Source: Diadema setosum
Lineage: Eukaryota > Echinodermata > Echinoidea > Diadematoida > Diadematidae
Reading direction: 5' to 3'
Length of the DNA: 64,000 nucleotides
Assembly (NCBI GenBank): GCA_033980235.1
Contig: CM067079.1
Span: 26,616,658-26,680,657 of the forward strand
Below are positions 45,701-57,500 of this stretch, in pieces (position 1 is the stretch's first letter; every line of letters begins with the position of its first letter). The notes below the pieces were generated by a model that did no database searches, was not told where the DNA came from, and saw nothing but the letters and a program-made list of their open reading frames with translations. The position numbers and the translations under genes are program-made.

Positions 45701-48021
45701 AAGATCCCGTGATTGCTATTCCTGTAACGTGGCCGAAGGGAACTTACACTCTTCCGAAACCTCAGTACGGCTGCCCCAACACTCACATCGGCTGGGCCGA
45801 AGGCTGGCGCTTCCATGACACGGAGGACACTGCCGCTGACAACAGGTGGAGCGACCCGCTGCACCTCCAAGGGAGCCGAGCGGCGAGCAGCATGGACCAT
45901 TGGTTCTGCTCCAAGACCGTGGAGGAGGAAGATATCTTTAACTGGCCGTTCCAGGACGGTCTTTACTGCGTGGCCAAGAAGGGCTCCTTCTGCCCACTCG
46001 GTAAATCAAACATTTCTTGGTGTTGATATATTATTTTAAACATGATCGTCACTTTAAACTTAAATTAATGCAGAGAGGTGGGTTCACCCCATCTCCCTGC
46101 TAAACATATGCATTGCTTCTTGGACAAGGAAGTTCTTAACAGCCCATTGACCACCCCTGGCTCAATCAATACTTTAGCCAGCGATAAGGATCACATCTTT
46201 TCACAGGGCTTGGCTGACTGAGGTTTCCATTATTTCAATCGAGCTGCTTGTCTCAGATTGTCCGATGCTTTTATTCATCTGTTTCATAGTTGAAAGGGGT
46301 ATCTAGTTGTCTTGATTTCTTCTAAACACATTACTAGTGTACGGAGGAAAGGACAATTAACTTGCTTTTGAATATTATGACACATTTAAAGGACACCATT
46401 CAAGTTCCACAAAATGCCATACAGTGTGAGTCTTGCCTTAAGTTTATAATAATCTGTATTTCCACGTGAAGGAATGAACGAAGGATCGGTTTACTGGGAT
46501 GACGAGGACACTTCCAACGGCAACAAGCACGACGGGGAACTCCCCAGCGGTGAGTACACCACCAACACCCGCATAGACTACTGCTGCATGGACGATGGCT
46601 TCGCAACCAACCCGATCTTCCTACCTCCCGATGAACCGTTCTACCTCCAAAAGAGGAACCATCAGTGCCAAGAGGTAAAGCTCTGACAAACACTTTACAG
46701 TGGAATCCCGTTATAACAAAGTCCTCGGGACCGGCGCAGTTTTCTTTCGATATAGAGTGGACTCCCGCTATTACAAAGTCCTCGGGACCGACAGTTTTCT
46801 TTCGTTATACTGAAATTTCGTTGTAGCCGAAAAAAAAAAAACAATAAAAAAAAAAAACACACACACAGAGGGGATAATGTTGCAGCCTGAATTTTTACTT
46901 CGTTGTATCCGGAATTTTGTTTTAACCGTGTCTGTGATAACGGGAGTGCGCTGTACACGCACGCACCCACACACGCACACACGCACACAATAAAACCACA
47001 ACTATACCCTCTGAAGGAGTGGATGCACGTCACGAGCTCGACACCCACTAGTAATATAGCCCACGAGTCATATGACCCACGAGTCACACAGTCCACGAGT
47101 CATAAAGCTCACGAGTTAAACATCCTATTACGAGTCATACAGCCCACGAGTTAAACATCCTATTACGAGTCATACAGCCCACGAGTTAAACATCCTATTA
47201 CGAGTCATACAGCCCACGAGTTAAACATCCTATTACGAGTCATACAGCCCACGAGTTAAACATCCTATTACGAGTCATACAGCCCACGAGTTAAACATCC
47301 TATTACGAGTCATACAGCCCACGAGTTAAACATCCTATTACGAGTCATACAGCCCACGAGTTAAACATCCTATTACGAGTCATACAGCCCACGAGTCATA
47401 CAACCCAAGAGCTAGACACAAAGAGAACAAGGTCATTGACCCCGACATCAAGTAAAATAGGCCCAAGAGCTATACTGTTCACCACCACGACGCTAGACGA
47501 ATAAGGCCCTTGAGCTCAACACTAGGCAAACTAGGCCCAGTGTCTTGGATCTTTTTTGATTAGTGTCGAGCTTGTGGGCTTTATTAACCTAGTGTCGAGC
47601 TCATGGGCCTTTTTTGCCTGGTGTAGAGCGTATGGGTCTTTTTCGCTTAGTGTCGAGCTCGTGGGCTGTATGACTCGTGGGTTTTGAGCCCGTGGAATGA
47701 CCCCGAAGAAGTGGCCCTCGTAAGATACGCCCGATACGTTTCGTAAAGTGATGAATCTATTAACGAAACGCAGGAATCGCAAGCAAACATGTTCACTGAC
47801 CACTCAATCTACCTGGCCTTATTCTCCGACAGGTTCACGGCATGACGTATACCGAGGAATGGTTCCGTTGGGACACCAACGACCAGGCGAACGGCGACTG
47901 GGTATGGGGCTCGTACCCCTACCAGGGACGTACGGACAACATCGTCTTCGAGTACTGCTACTACGAGCCCGCCGAAATTGACGGTGAGAGTTGGACTGTT
48001 GCTGCCATCGAGTACCACTAA
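39703..48021 (+). CDS. Apextrin-1: secreted MACPF + ApeC domain protein (9 coding exons, complete)
   Basis: Coding exons are 39703-40117, 40685-40732, 41719-41930, 42697-42786, 43564-43717, 44905-45093, 45704-46000, 46472-46674 and 47833-48021, total 1797 nt, 598 aa. The ATG at 39703 follows an acceptor at 39689 and opens a signal peptide (MAGFRRLIFLVIATLTLVVA). The N-terminal part is a MACPF domain; the exon 3/4 junction creates the signature FLDDWGTHVV. The C-terminal part is an ApeC domain with WPKGTYTLPKPQYGCPN, GWRFHDTED, KNxxxCCxDDGF-like cysteine blocks (IDYCCMDDGFATNP) and KRNHQCQEV. In sea urchins and amphioxus, apextrins are secreted or extracellular-matrix proteins induced by bacteria, and ApeC binds peptidoglycan; whether this one forms pores is unknown. 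A paralogue lies 3.5 kb downstream in the same orientation. The family call is firm; the exact role is inferred. Confidence 0.9.
40810..41010 (+). mobile_element. CR1/L2-type LINE fragment, end of ORF2
   Basis: One frame reads TRYGDRVFSVISPSPWNKLP followed by YIRNAGSEDKFKSLLKTYLF, the typical C-terminal end of CR1/L2-type reverse-transcriptase proteins (GDRAFS..AP.LWN.LP...FKS.LKTYLF). Only about 65 codons remain, in the sense orientation within apextrin-1 intron 2. It is an inactive 5'-truncated copy. Confidence 0.75.
41100..41680 (+). repeat. Low-complexity AGT/ATT-rich stretch in apextrin-1 intron 2
   Basis: AGTAGTAG, GAGGAGG and ATTATTAT-like degenerate triplets fill most of the intron from the LINE fragment to exon 3 (41719). 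No other feature. Confidence 0.6.
41719..42786 (+). other. MACPF signature split across an exon junction (apextrin-1)
   Basis: Exon 3 ends ...FLDDWGT (at 41930) and exon 4 starts HVVLQVDLG (at 42697), giving the W/Y-G-T-H motif that defines MACPF proteins (perforin, complement C6-C9). Apextrin-2 has the same split at 54362/56212. The MACPF fold inserts two helical clusters as membrane hairpins in pore formers; conservation of the hairpins was not assessed. Confidence 0.8.
42060..42165 (+). mobile_element. Retroelement-tail-like fragment
   Basis: A small inverted repeat (TTAAAACCAGCC...GGTTTTAAAACC) is followed by AATAAAAATTGAACTGAATAGAATTGAATG, resembling the 3' tail of a SINE or LINE. Tails of the type ATTGAATTGAATT or ATTGAAATTGAAA also occur at about 55375-55395, 55770-55795 and 60622-60650. 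Confidence 0.35.
43870..44090. repeat. Fold-back element containing telomere-like TTAGGG repeats
   Basis: AAACGATGCTCAGC...GCTTATGCTTTAGGATTAGG (left) pairs with CCTAATCCTAAAGCAT...TTGAGCATCGTT (right). The apex (about 43940-43990) has GGATTAGGGTTAGGGTTATAGGG. It lies in apextrin-1 intron 5. Confidence 0.8.
44612..44688. mobile_element. GAAGAGCTTGCTTCCAAAAG hairpin element, copy 1
   Basis: The ends TGAAGAGCTTGCTTCCAAAA and TTTTGGAAGCAAGCTCTTCA are perfect complements, around a 37-bp centre with GGCGCTATATCCA. A second copy is at 53737-53814. Confidence 0.85.
46696..46955. mobile_element. MITE, TA-flanked, pogo/mariner-like ends (apextrin-1 intron 8)
   Basis: TACAGTGGAATCCCGTTATA and GATAACGGGAGTGCGCTGTA are inverted ends with TA borders. 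The segment ACAAAGTCCTCGGGACCG is duplicated inside. It shares the TTCTTTCG..AT and CAGCCTGAATTTTTACTTCG motifs with 33339-33536. Confidence 0.75.
47029..47690 (+). repeat. 35-bp minisatellite and inverted degenerate array
   Basis: Seven identical 35-bp units run 47131-47375 (CGAGTCATACAGCCCACGAG plus 15 bp), with a partial unit to 47395. Flanking degenerate units of the CACGAGCTCGACAC type (from 47029) reappear inverted as GTGTCGAGCTCGTGGGC at 47565-47670. The array fills much of apextrin-1 intron 8. Confidence 0.9.
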
Positions 48022-48780
48022 TGTGCCTCAACGCACCGAGATCATCTCTATGACACTACGGATCAGGGACAAATTTCTTCAAAAAGTTGATATGATAGCC
48101 ACTCTTGCTGAAATAGCAATTGTCATGATAACGATAAGAATTCAGCTTCCCGATTGACTGTTGCTATTGGAAATTACCATTCTAGCAGGGGTTGCTATCC
48201 TGACATCTTTTATTAATTGGGGCCCTTGTGTAATACTTTTCCGGCGTTTGACAAGTTTTACACTTTACCCACGGTTGCAACTTCATTATCACATGGGTAC
48301 TACCAGGGAGATGGAACCCATCACCCCAGTGCTACAGTGTCGATATATCTTTTCAGGTGATCAGGCTCGATCAAAACACATGCCATTTTTGAATTTTCGA
48401 TGCGTCTAATAATTAGTCATATTGAGAACATTGGCACAAGTAGGACCCTATTAGGGAAACAGAACAGCATTTTCACGCATTCCAAGAATGTACATTACTC
48501 TATGGTAAACGATATTCGCATGTCTCTAGCTTGCTGCCAAATGTGAATTCAACGATGAAGATATGATTTGGATGGAACCTGATGTGCTTTGGCCATCACA
48601 AAAATTGTTAAATGGATCGGTCCTTCTCAGGACCTGATAGTTCTCAAAGAATGACTCAAAGTGGTGGATGGCTTTCATAAATGACGCTTCTAGCCGAATT
48701 GTCGAGGAATATGAGTCGTTCATCTTTACTTTGGTAATTATCAATACAGTGTATTAAATTTCCATGGATGTTATTTGACT

Positions 48781-49005
48781 TTAAAGGGGATGGCTAGTAA
48801 CTGATTATTTGCTCCGTCACTGTACAGGCATGCTAACCTGGAAACATTAAACTGCACATTACTTGAATATGAGACCGTTCTGAAGCAAATAATTTTCACA
48901 CAACAATATACCAGTACTCTTAAATGAATCCCACAAGGATTGGAACAATCATCCTCCAGCATTCCCACTGATTCCCACTGATCAGTTACTAGCCATCCCC
49001 TTTAA
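48781..49005. mobile_element. TTAA-ended MITE, different family
   Basis: TTAAAGGGGATGGCTAGTAA and TTACTAGCCATCCCCTTTAA are perfect 20-bp inverted ends. Length 225 bp, and TTAA at both borders. Confidence 0.85.
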
Positions 49006-50689
49006 GGAAAATATGAGAGAACACCGTGATAAACTAAACCAGAACCCTGTCGCATCAGATGAAAACAAATTACTTTGAATAAAATATGAAAATCACAAAG
49101 CTGATAATGGAGATGATATTACTATTCAAAACATAAGTGATGATGATTGTTACCATGACACCGGGGAAGAGGGAACTAATGTAGGCCTACGTCACGACAG
49201 TTACGACGACGCTGATGATGATGATAACAGCTAGAGCAAAGAGAGGATCGATCTTGGTGGCAATAATGATAAAAGCGGAAAAGGGGCATGATTGTAATGA
49301 TGATGGTGGTAGTAGTGATGGTGATGATGATGACGAGGAGGAGGAGGTGGAGGAGGAGGAGGATGGTGATACGGATGATGGTGATGATGATGCGATGATG
49401 ATGGTGATGGTGATGATGATGATGAATCGATTTCGAAGATGTTGTGCAGGGTAAAACAGTGATACAGATAGAGGATATTACAATACTAGTGACTTGGGGT
49501 GATATTGTCGCAGATGATGATCATGATGAAAGGGACAACGGCATCAGCGATGAATGGTGATCAATAACTATTGTGACACATACGAATGTGTGCAATCATT
49601 TCTTGATTATATAAAGTGTTGCATTATGACGTACCAACTTTGTCAGTGGTGATTGTGCTGCGTGTAAGTTTGTGTGTATATATACAAAATAAAAGGAGAA
49701 CTTGGTCATAATTATCTGGTTTTTCTCAACCACACCCCACCAATGCAATAAGGATTTTGTTCACATTATGATAATGCTGATACTACGAACAGAGTAAGCT
49801 CATTTTTCAGGCAGACTGTTCTTCATCAATGCTCCAGCTAGCATAACGTGACAGCAAATGAGAAACTGAGAGGGAAAAATGAGGTCGTGAGAAGAAGAAA
49901 GAATAGAGTGAGATTGTTCCAAATCGTGTTGAAGGTTTGGTAAACGCAATTGAAAGGTCTGAAAGATGAACCGGCCACGACAGAAAGATTTTGTTATTCA
50001 GTTTTCTATTCAGTTTTCTATTCAGTTTTCAATTATAGTTCACGGAAAAGTTATACTAGTTTTAACTTGAAGTTGATATTACAAGAAAGTCTCAGTAAAA
50101 ACATAATTCATGAGAAGCGGTTCCCTGTAATTGCAACCTAGTATTTACTTCGTGACGAACAAGTTATATGTTCAAAACTAAACAGCAGTATTTGGCGAAG
50201 TTTTCTGAAGAAAAAAAAATCTAATTGCTGAGGCCATCAACAGGCGATATATGTAAGCACACTAACAAACTTAAGAGAATTCTTTAAATGATTTTCGTTC
50301 TCCCTGCTGGATGAAGATGTAAAATGAGGTGAAATTTGACCCACAACGACATTGAATCGAAATGAGAGATACTACCATTAAGCGTGGAGGACATCATATC
50401 TCGACACATTGGGACAGATGTTACGCGACTAGTTCATTGCTCATGTGAGCAAATTTGAGATTCCAGATGTTTATCAGTAAGGTTTGTGTGTATGATAAGC
50501 AGTAACAATGGTATTATTTCCGAGGAGAGAAATGTTCAGACATCACAACCCAGGATATCGCTCTGGAGCGGAGGTTGTCTGACAAGGGGTTTTCTGAACA
50601 TTTGAGGAACGAAAGGTATCACAACCCTGACAACTTTGCACGTCAATTTTCATATGCCTTAAGGTAAGATAGGTACAGCGGGTTACAGT

Positions 50690-51045
50690 TTGTTCTTCCA
50701 AAGGTTTGTTATTCAAAAGGTTCGGTAATCAAAATTGAAATAAGGTTCGTTATTCCGAATTTTCGTTGGTAAGCTTCTTTCTTTCATTTTCGGATCAACG
50801 AACCTAATCTTATTTTAGGACTATCAAACCTTGGAAGTAACGAACCCAATTTCATTTTCGAATTAATTCACATCTATAGGTATAACAAATCTGTGTGTTA
50901 CGGAACGATGGAATAACGGAATAATGAACCTTAGGAATAACAAACCTCATTCCATTTTCGGAATGACGAACCATTGGAATAACGAGTGGCATTTCATTAT
51001 TGGAATAACGAGCCTTCACAATAACGGACCTTCGCAATAATAAAC
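50690..51045. repeat. Palindromic TTCGGAATAACGAACC array, copy 1
   Basis: Many short units of the type GGTTCGTTATTCC / GGAATAACGAACC occur in both orientations, so the whole block can fold. Related blocks are at 51990-52275 and 56410-56565. Confidence 0.8.
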
Positions 51046-51527
51046 ATGATTTCGTACTGCCATTTCATAAAAACTCTTTCAGTCCAGGCGGCATTACATT
51101 TTTGTACAACATTGAAAACATTTTATGCGTGTGGTCCTTAAATGGTTAAACTCAACATCAGTCAGGCTTGGAATTGTGTTTGAATTCTCCCTGCACAGAC
51201 CAATCATCATCTGCGATTTATGTAATTGTACTTTTACACACCACATGATATTTTCTATTTGTTGATTTTCAGTTGTCTGGTCAGGATTGGCTGGTTTAAT
51301 CTTATGTTTGATAAACTCTTGGTCGTTTAGGTTTGTTTTTCTGTATATTTGTACGGCTCTGGGGTTTGTTTGTTTGTTTGTATTATTGTTGTTGTTTTTG
51401 CAATGTTTAGGCCCACAACTCTCTTAGAATCATCTTTGATGATTATTAAGGCACACGAAGATAACTCTATAAGTACAGTAGCTCAATCTGCTCCATTCAC
51501 TCCGGTCAGGCAGCGTAATAAGCCACA

Positions 51528-54500
51528 ATGCTTGTCTGTGGCTGGTCATGCGCACTTGTCCTCTTCGGGGTAATGACCGCATCCATCGTGGCCGCACTCC
51601 CATACACCGAGATCGATGACGATATCGAACCCCAGGCTGTCGGCGATCCAAAGCCCACGCCCGTCGGTATCAGCAACTTCGTCGGCATCGGCTACAACAT
51701 CATCGACGGAAACCCTGAAGGCGGCGACATCTACCTCGGCGGTGTCGATCCGGGACTCCTCGTTACTCGACCAGTGCTCAAACTGACATACGACGACGGG
51801 ACGCTGACTGCCGATCGCGAGTATGTCGTACCCGACCAGGTCGTCTTCACGCCGCGATCGAGCTGCGCCTCGGTGACCACCCAGCAAACCTTTTACGGGA
51901 TGGAGTCATACATCGAAAAGATATCGGTCGACGTCGAACAATCAAGTGAGAACATAGGAACAAAATGATGTTCCTCTAGATTAACAAACATTGGTGCTAG
52001 TTTCATTCCGGAAATGAAACTAGGTTTGTTATTTCTAACGTTTGTTCTTCCGTTATTCCGTAACACCCAAATTTCCTACCTAGATGTGAATTAATTCGAA
52101 AATGAAATTGGGTTCGCTACTTCCAAGGTTTGATAGTCCTAAAATAGAATAAGATTCGTTAATCCGAAAATGAAAGAAAGGAGCTTACAAACGAACCTTC
52201 GGAACTACAAACCTGATTTTGTTTTCGGATTGGCGAACCTTTGGAATAACGAACCTTATTTCGTTTTCATGTGCGTTCCGCTTTCCAATAAAAATGACCA
52301 AAGTTAAGGTTTCATTTTTTTTCTGCTTGGTAATGATGTATTCAAGTATGATTCCACAGTTTTAAGTTGTAATCATAAAGATTTCATATGCAAGCTTTCA
52401 ACATATATACATAAATGTGTGTGTGTGTGTGTGTGTTCAAATTATATTTGCACATTCATACGAATGGGAGATTTATGAAGTGCCAACGTCATGTCATTCG
52501 TATATATTCAATGAAAACACATGAAATTTGATATTCTATGATATTTTTATTTCATGTCCGACTTTGATGGAACTTCATTTGTTTGTTTGTCTGACTGTAC
52601 AATATTCTTCATTCCATTCAATGAAATTCCGCCAGTTTTTTCCAATATCAAACCTTAGACGGAATTATTAAACAATGTTTAGTAAGAAAGTAGTTGTTCC
52701 TCTTTACTTTATAAGAGATAATGTTACCGCGGTTTTGCTTTTTGTTTTTGTTTTTGCTTCGTTTTTGAGATCATGACTCGGAGTCTGCTTAATCATGATA
52801 ATAGCTCTAGTAGTATGACAATTCATTACAGACAGCTCCCACGTAATGGCATTTTTTTATTCCTTTCACTTGCTTAGCATCTCATAATTGATACATTTTG
52901 TAATACTTGTACTTATAAGACTTACAAGAAGAACACTGGCGGTAAATTCACTGATTTTAAACAATCAGTTGTCGAAGATATCAACTTGATTTACAATATA
53001 TATTGACTGGTATATCGATATAAATTGATTTCGTCGACGACGGTTTTTTGTTACATTTCTTAATTCGTCCAAGTTATTTTTGCAAAGATTCTTGTCTTTC
53101 GCAATTAGTGTAAATAAAACTGTTATTCCCTGTATTTAGGTCGCGTTACCTACATATTTGGGAAAGCGAAGTTTACAGGGAGCTCTCGTAAGTATTACAT
53201 AATCTCATACAGTATGAATTTCTACAAACTGTTCGTTTAATTATTCTAGATCTATTTTATAGAATTCGTCAAATGCTATCATCCCACACTATTTCGGTCC
53301 ATAAACATGTTTGTAATTGCTCAAGCAATCCGCAAGTTCAGACAAGGTTTTCTCTTTCCCACAAAGTTTTAGCAGATGACGATTGCAGATGGAGGTACAA
53401 ATCGCAAAGTAGTTACCAGTACTGGCAATCAGTGACGTCATAATGATTTCATTCTGCATGTGAGGAGTTCTAAGACTATAATGAAATGACAGTAATCGAG
53501 ATGGTTAATGAATTATAAAGCCTTGTTATTGCCGAAGGCCTTTAGATTAAAAGATTTTTTTTTTAGATTGTCCATTTTGCCGACTTTTTGAGCAAAAATT
53601 TCGGTGTATGTAGAATTATGAATTCTAAGACTTAGCCAAAAGACCATGAGAAAATGGAAAAACACAAAACGTGAAAAGTACCCGCTGTAGGTAAATCGTG
53701 TGAAAAAAATAGTATTAACGCCTGTGTATATATACATGAAGAGCTTGCTTCCAAGAGGCGCTAAATCCATCAGTTTTCAATGAATTTAGCGCCTTTTGGT
53801 TGCTAGCTTTTCATACATATTTCGTGTGTTTTGCCCCTGTCTTAATATTGTTTTTTTTGTGCGTGTGTAAAAACTTGTCATCCCTGATATTTGATGATGA
53901 AACTTTGCTAAGAAAACATTATTTTCTAAATATTTGTTCATGTTTTCCCTCAGGAATTTCAAAATAATAATTAGTTCCTTGTGAACTATGAGGAACAGGC
54001 GGGATTTTATTTTAGTGATTTCAATTAATTAAGTTAACACTTGCATATCATAGAGGCGAGAAAAAAGTAGTAGCCACCATTATGATTGCTTTATTGGAAG
54101 CTTTACTTTCTTTCAATGTCGTAAATGACTTCATACACCTATGTGCGAAGGTTACGATGAGGTCAACGCAGAGGTTAATAACCAGCGCAGCGTCTACTAC
54201 GAAGACCGGACCGTGTGTAACCGTGGACAGGCACGCTATCGCGACGAACTGGCCATCCACGAGCAATATCCACTCGACGACGGCTTCGTCGCTGATGTCT
54301 GTCGCCTGCCAGCGTCGTACGATGAAGACGTGTACATGAACTTCCTGGATGACTGGGGAACGGTAATGTGTGTGTAAACTGTGCACTTATTTAATGTATT
54401 TTCATATTTTGTCACAAAAGTGTTGCGGTGATAATGTATGTTGTAAAAGTATCTCTGGAGAAGAAATGAGCACGTTCGTTTTGTGGAGAACTAGATTCCA

Positions 54501-57500
54501 AAGACGAAAAGAAAATGCATAATTATTGACATATTGTACTAAACGCTTACCTTATCATAACCTTGGAACTTACATCCTACAAGCTTTACTTATTAGTAGG
54601 TTCCTCATATTACACATCATGTCCTTATACATTATTTGTGTAATTTTATCTCATATTGACTGTTGTGTTAAATGTGGTTTTTTTAATCAAGGGCTTGGAA
54701 CATGAAATGTGTACGAAATGTGGAATAGGGAACAAGAATTTAAAAAAAAAATGAAAAGAAATATATAACATAACGCGTAGCAGTCAGTAAGCACGTGTTT
54801 CTATACTACACTACACTTCACTGCGAAAGAATGATGTCTGTGGCATTTTTTTTTTAATATACCAATCCTAGTAATACTAGTACATCGTAGTCTGTGTGAG
54901 TCGTTTTGGGATAATTTCGTCTCCTTGCGTAAGACAAATATATTCGCTATATTATAGGGAGCACCGTGTGGGTAAACCGTGATATCGGGCTAATTACTAA
55001 TCCATTGTATTGTGGTATAACTGTTTTTCACGCGAGGGGGGCACCTCGAAGTCAATGAACTACATTTTTAAGTGGCGAAATCTTGCGAGGAGCATGGGAA
55101 AGTCAAAACGTGTTTCTTACGAAACAAGTAGATACAATTTTAACTTTATTTTGCACCTTTCAGGTGGTGATAAGATATCCTCGGTCATTAAGAATATTCC
55201 CCCAAACGCGATGGAGATTAATGAGCTATTACTGAGATAACGTCGAGGGATTGTTGCAGGTTATAAAAAGGTTAACCATTTGGCTAATTAGTAAGCAAAC
55301 AAAACATGACGGTACAGGACATTGGCGGAGCCTATTCTGGTGAGACAACATTCTTTATTAAAAACATCAATGAAATGACATTGAATTGAATTAGATTGGA
55401 TTGTTGCAAGTTATGAAAAGATTATAATCATTAATTTTTGGGAAATTAGGCCTACCGTATAGTAGGCGAATAAAACGCGGCAGTAATGGACAATGATGGG
55501 ACCTGTGACGTGAGACAACATTCTTACAAATACTTCCCTTATTGCGGTGTGCGATATCTGATTCTTTTTTTTTCTTTAAGAAAAAAAAACACTTGTAAAT
55601 TGAATTGAATTCAATTGTTGCAGATTATGAAAAGTTCATCACTTGACTATTTGGTAAGGAAATCAAGTATGCAAGTACACAGTCATGATGGGACCTATTC
55701 ACGTGATACAATTTTCTTACAAAACAAGAATCTCCTATGCATAATATGTAATGTTTTATGAAAATTGAAATTGAAATGAATTGAATTGAATTAGATTCTT
55801 GCCATTTATGAAAAGTTATGTCATTTGGCTAATTAGTATGCAAATCAAGTATGGCAGTACGGTCCATTGGTGGGACATATTCACGTGAAACTAGATTAAG
55901 TCAATCACTCATTTGTATGGTGTTTGTTCTATAACATGATGTAGCTTCTCGTCATTTTGATAATATTGTTACATTAGTTGATGTGCCAACTCGAGTGGTA
56001 TCCAGATTTTGCGAAGTCACAGAGTCCTTTCCTTTCTCTATTGAGTCTCTGTCCAACCTGTTACAAATTTTACTTTTGCTACTGTTGACGTCATCAGCAA
56101 TTCTTTGAGGTGTATTGGGTCAGGACTTGACTCTCCAAAAAAAAAAAAAGCGTTTGAATGGGAGCCATGTTCGTTATTGACTTGGTGAATGATATTATCC
56201 TTTTTCTGCAGCATGTGGTGACGCAAGTGGACCTGGGCTTCAAGACAACTGATCGCTATCAGGAAACGAGAGAAAATTTTGTCCATTATGCTGAATCCAA
56301 TGTAAGTGACCTCTCGCCCCCCCCCCCCCCCCCTAATTGCAACTCTCTGGCTCCCTCCCCTTCTCTCTCTTTTCTTCTTCTTCTTTTTCTTCTTCTTCTT
56401 CATCTTCTTCGTGTTCGGTTACAGTTCGTTATTCCGAAGGTCCTTTAATCCGAAAATGAAATAAGGTTCGTTAATCCGAAGGTTTGTTAATCCCTTAGTG
56501 CGCGCATTTTATTTTCATTTATGGATTAACGAACCTTTGGCATAATGAACCTTCGGAATAAAATATGTTATCTATCGTATCCATCTCCATCTTCTATCTT
56601 TGTCTCTCACAAAATAATCGTTAACTTTACCATCACCTGATGTACGTGTCAACACACACGCATGCCACACACAGTGTCACGTGTGTGTACGTGTATAAGC
56701 TTATAGAATTGCCAAAATATTTCACACTATATGTAAACATAAATTTGTTTCCTATGCAAGGAATGTTTACGCGATTAATCAATACTTAATCAATACTTAA
56801 TCAATGATTAATCAACCGGTTTTTATATCTCACTTCTTCCTATAATTTAAAAAAAAGGAATTAAAGGATAAATTTTGAACCGTCTCCATGATGCAATCTG
56901 CAGATATATTTTAGTCATGTCTTGCACAGTGCATTATAAACTGCATGTCGTCTCATTTCCATCGAAGGTCGACGAGAGTGTTAACTTCAAGAACAACCTC
57001 ATTCCCGGTTACAGAGGCGCTATCGAGGTCGACGTCGAGGTCTTTGAAAGGGGGTTGACAGCGGGAATGAAGTTTGGGAGTCAAACGAGCACCTTCGCCA
57101 CAGGCGGGGAAGATCTACCGGGTAATTAATAGTTGTTGGATTAAATCCACCTGCACCCCTCCACCTGCACCCCTCCCCCAAGCCACCACCTCAAAAAGAC
57201 ATAATAGTGGAGCGGCATAGCTTGAAAAATTAGAGGAATTGTGCATTTTATGATAAAAGCACCAAATTTCGCACACATGTTGACAATGACATTTGAAATA
57301 AATTCAGATATTGGGCCATCGTAAATAGCGCCCTCAGCGGCCATGGCAGCCATTTTTAAAAATGACCGCCATAAATGCCATTTTTCGTAAAAATTTACAA
57401 ATTTCAGAAGAAAAAATCGATAAGATTTTGCAAACGAGTGGAATAAAACATTTAAAATGAATTTAGATATTGGGCAAATTGAGCCCCCTAATGGTCATGG

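Larger units (their letters stand above)
45704..48021 (+). other. ApeC domain exons 7-9 of apextrin-1
   Basis: Exons 45704-46000, 46472-46674 and 47833-48021 encode the ApeC module of about 200 residues. Cysteines occur as GCPN, WFCSKT, YCVAKKGSFCP, DYCCMDDGF, HQCQEV and FEYCYYEP. The two paralogues share these positions up to HQCQEV. The apextrin-1 stop (TAA 48019-48021) follows a short tail of about 15 residues after the last Cys. Confidence 0.85.
48022..51509. other. Intergenic between apextrin-1 and apextrin-2
   Basis: No gene. AATAAA at 49078-49083 and 49688-49693 are possible apextrin-1 poly(A) signals. It contains a TTAA-ended MITE (48781-49005), GAT-rich repeats (about 49215-49425) and the first CGAACCTT-type palindromic array (50690-51045). 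No TATA box was confidently assigned for apextrin-2. Confidence 0.6.

Noticed and set aside
47131..47395. CRISPR-like regular repeat
   Set aside because: The 35-bp units are directly adjacent with no unique spacers, in a eukaryotic intron; it is a minisatellite.
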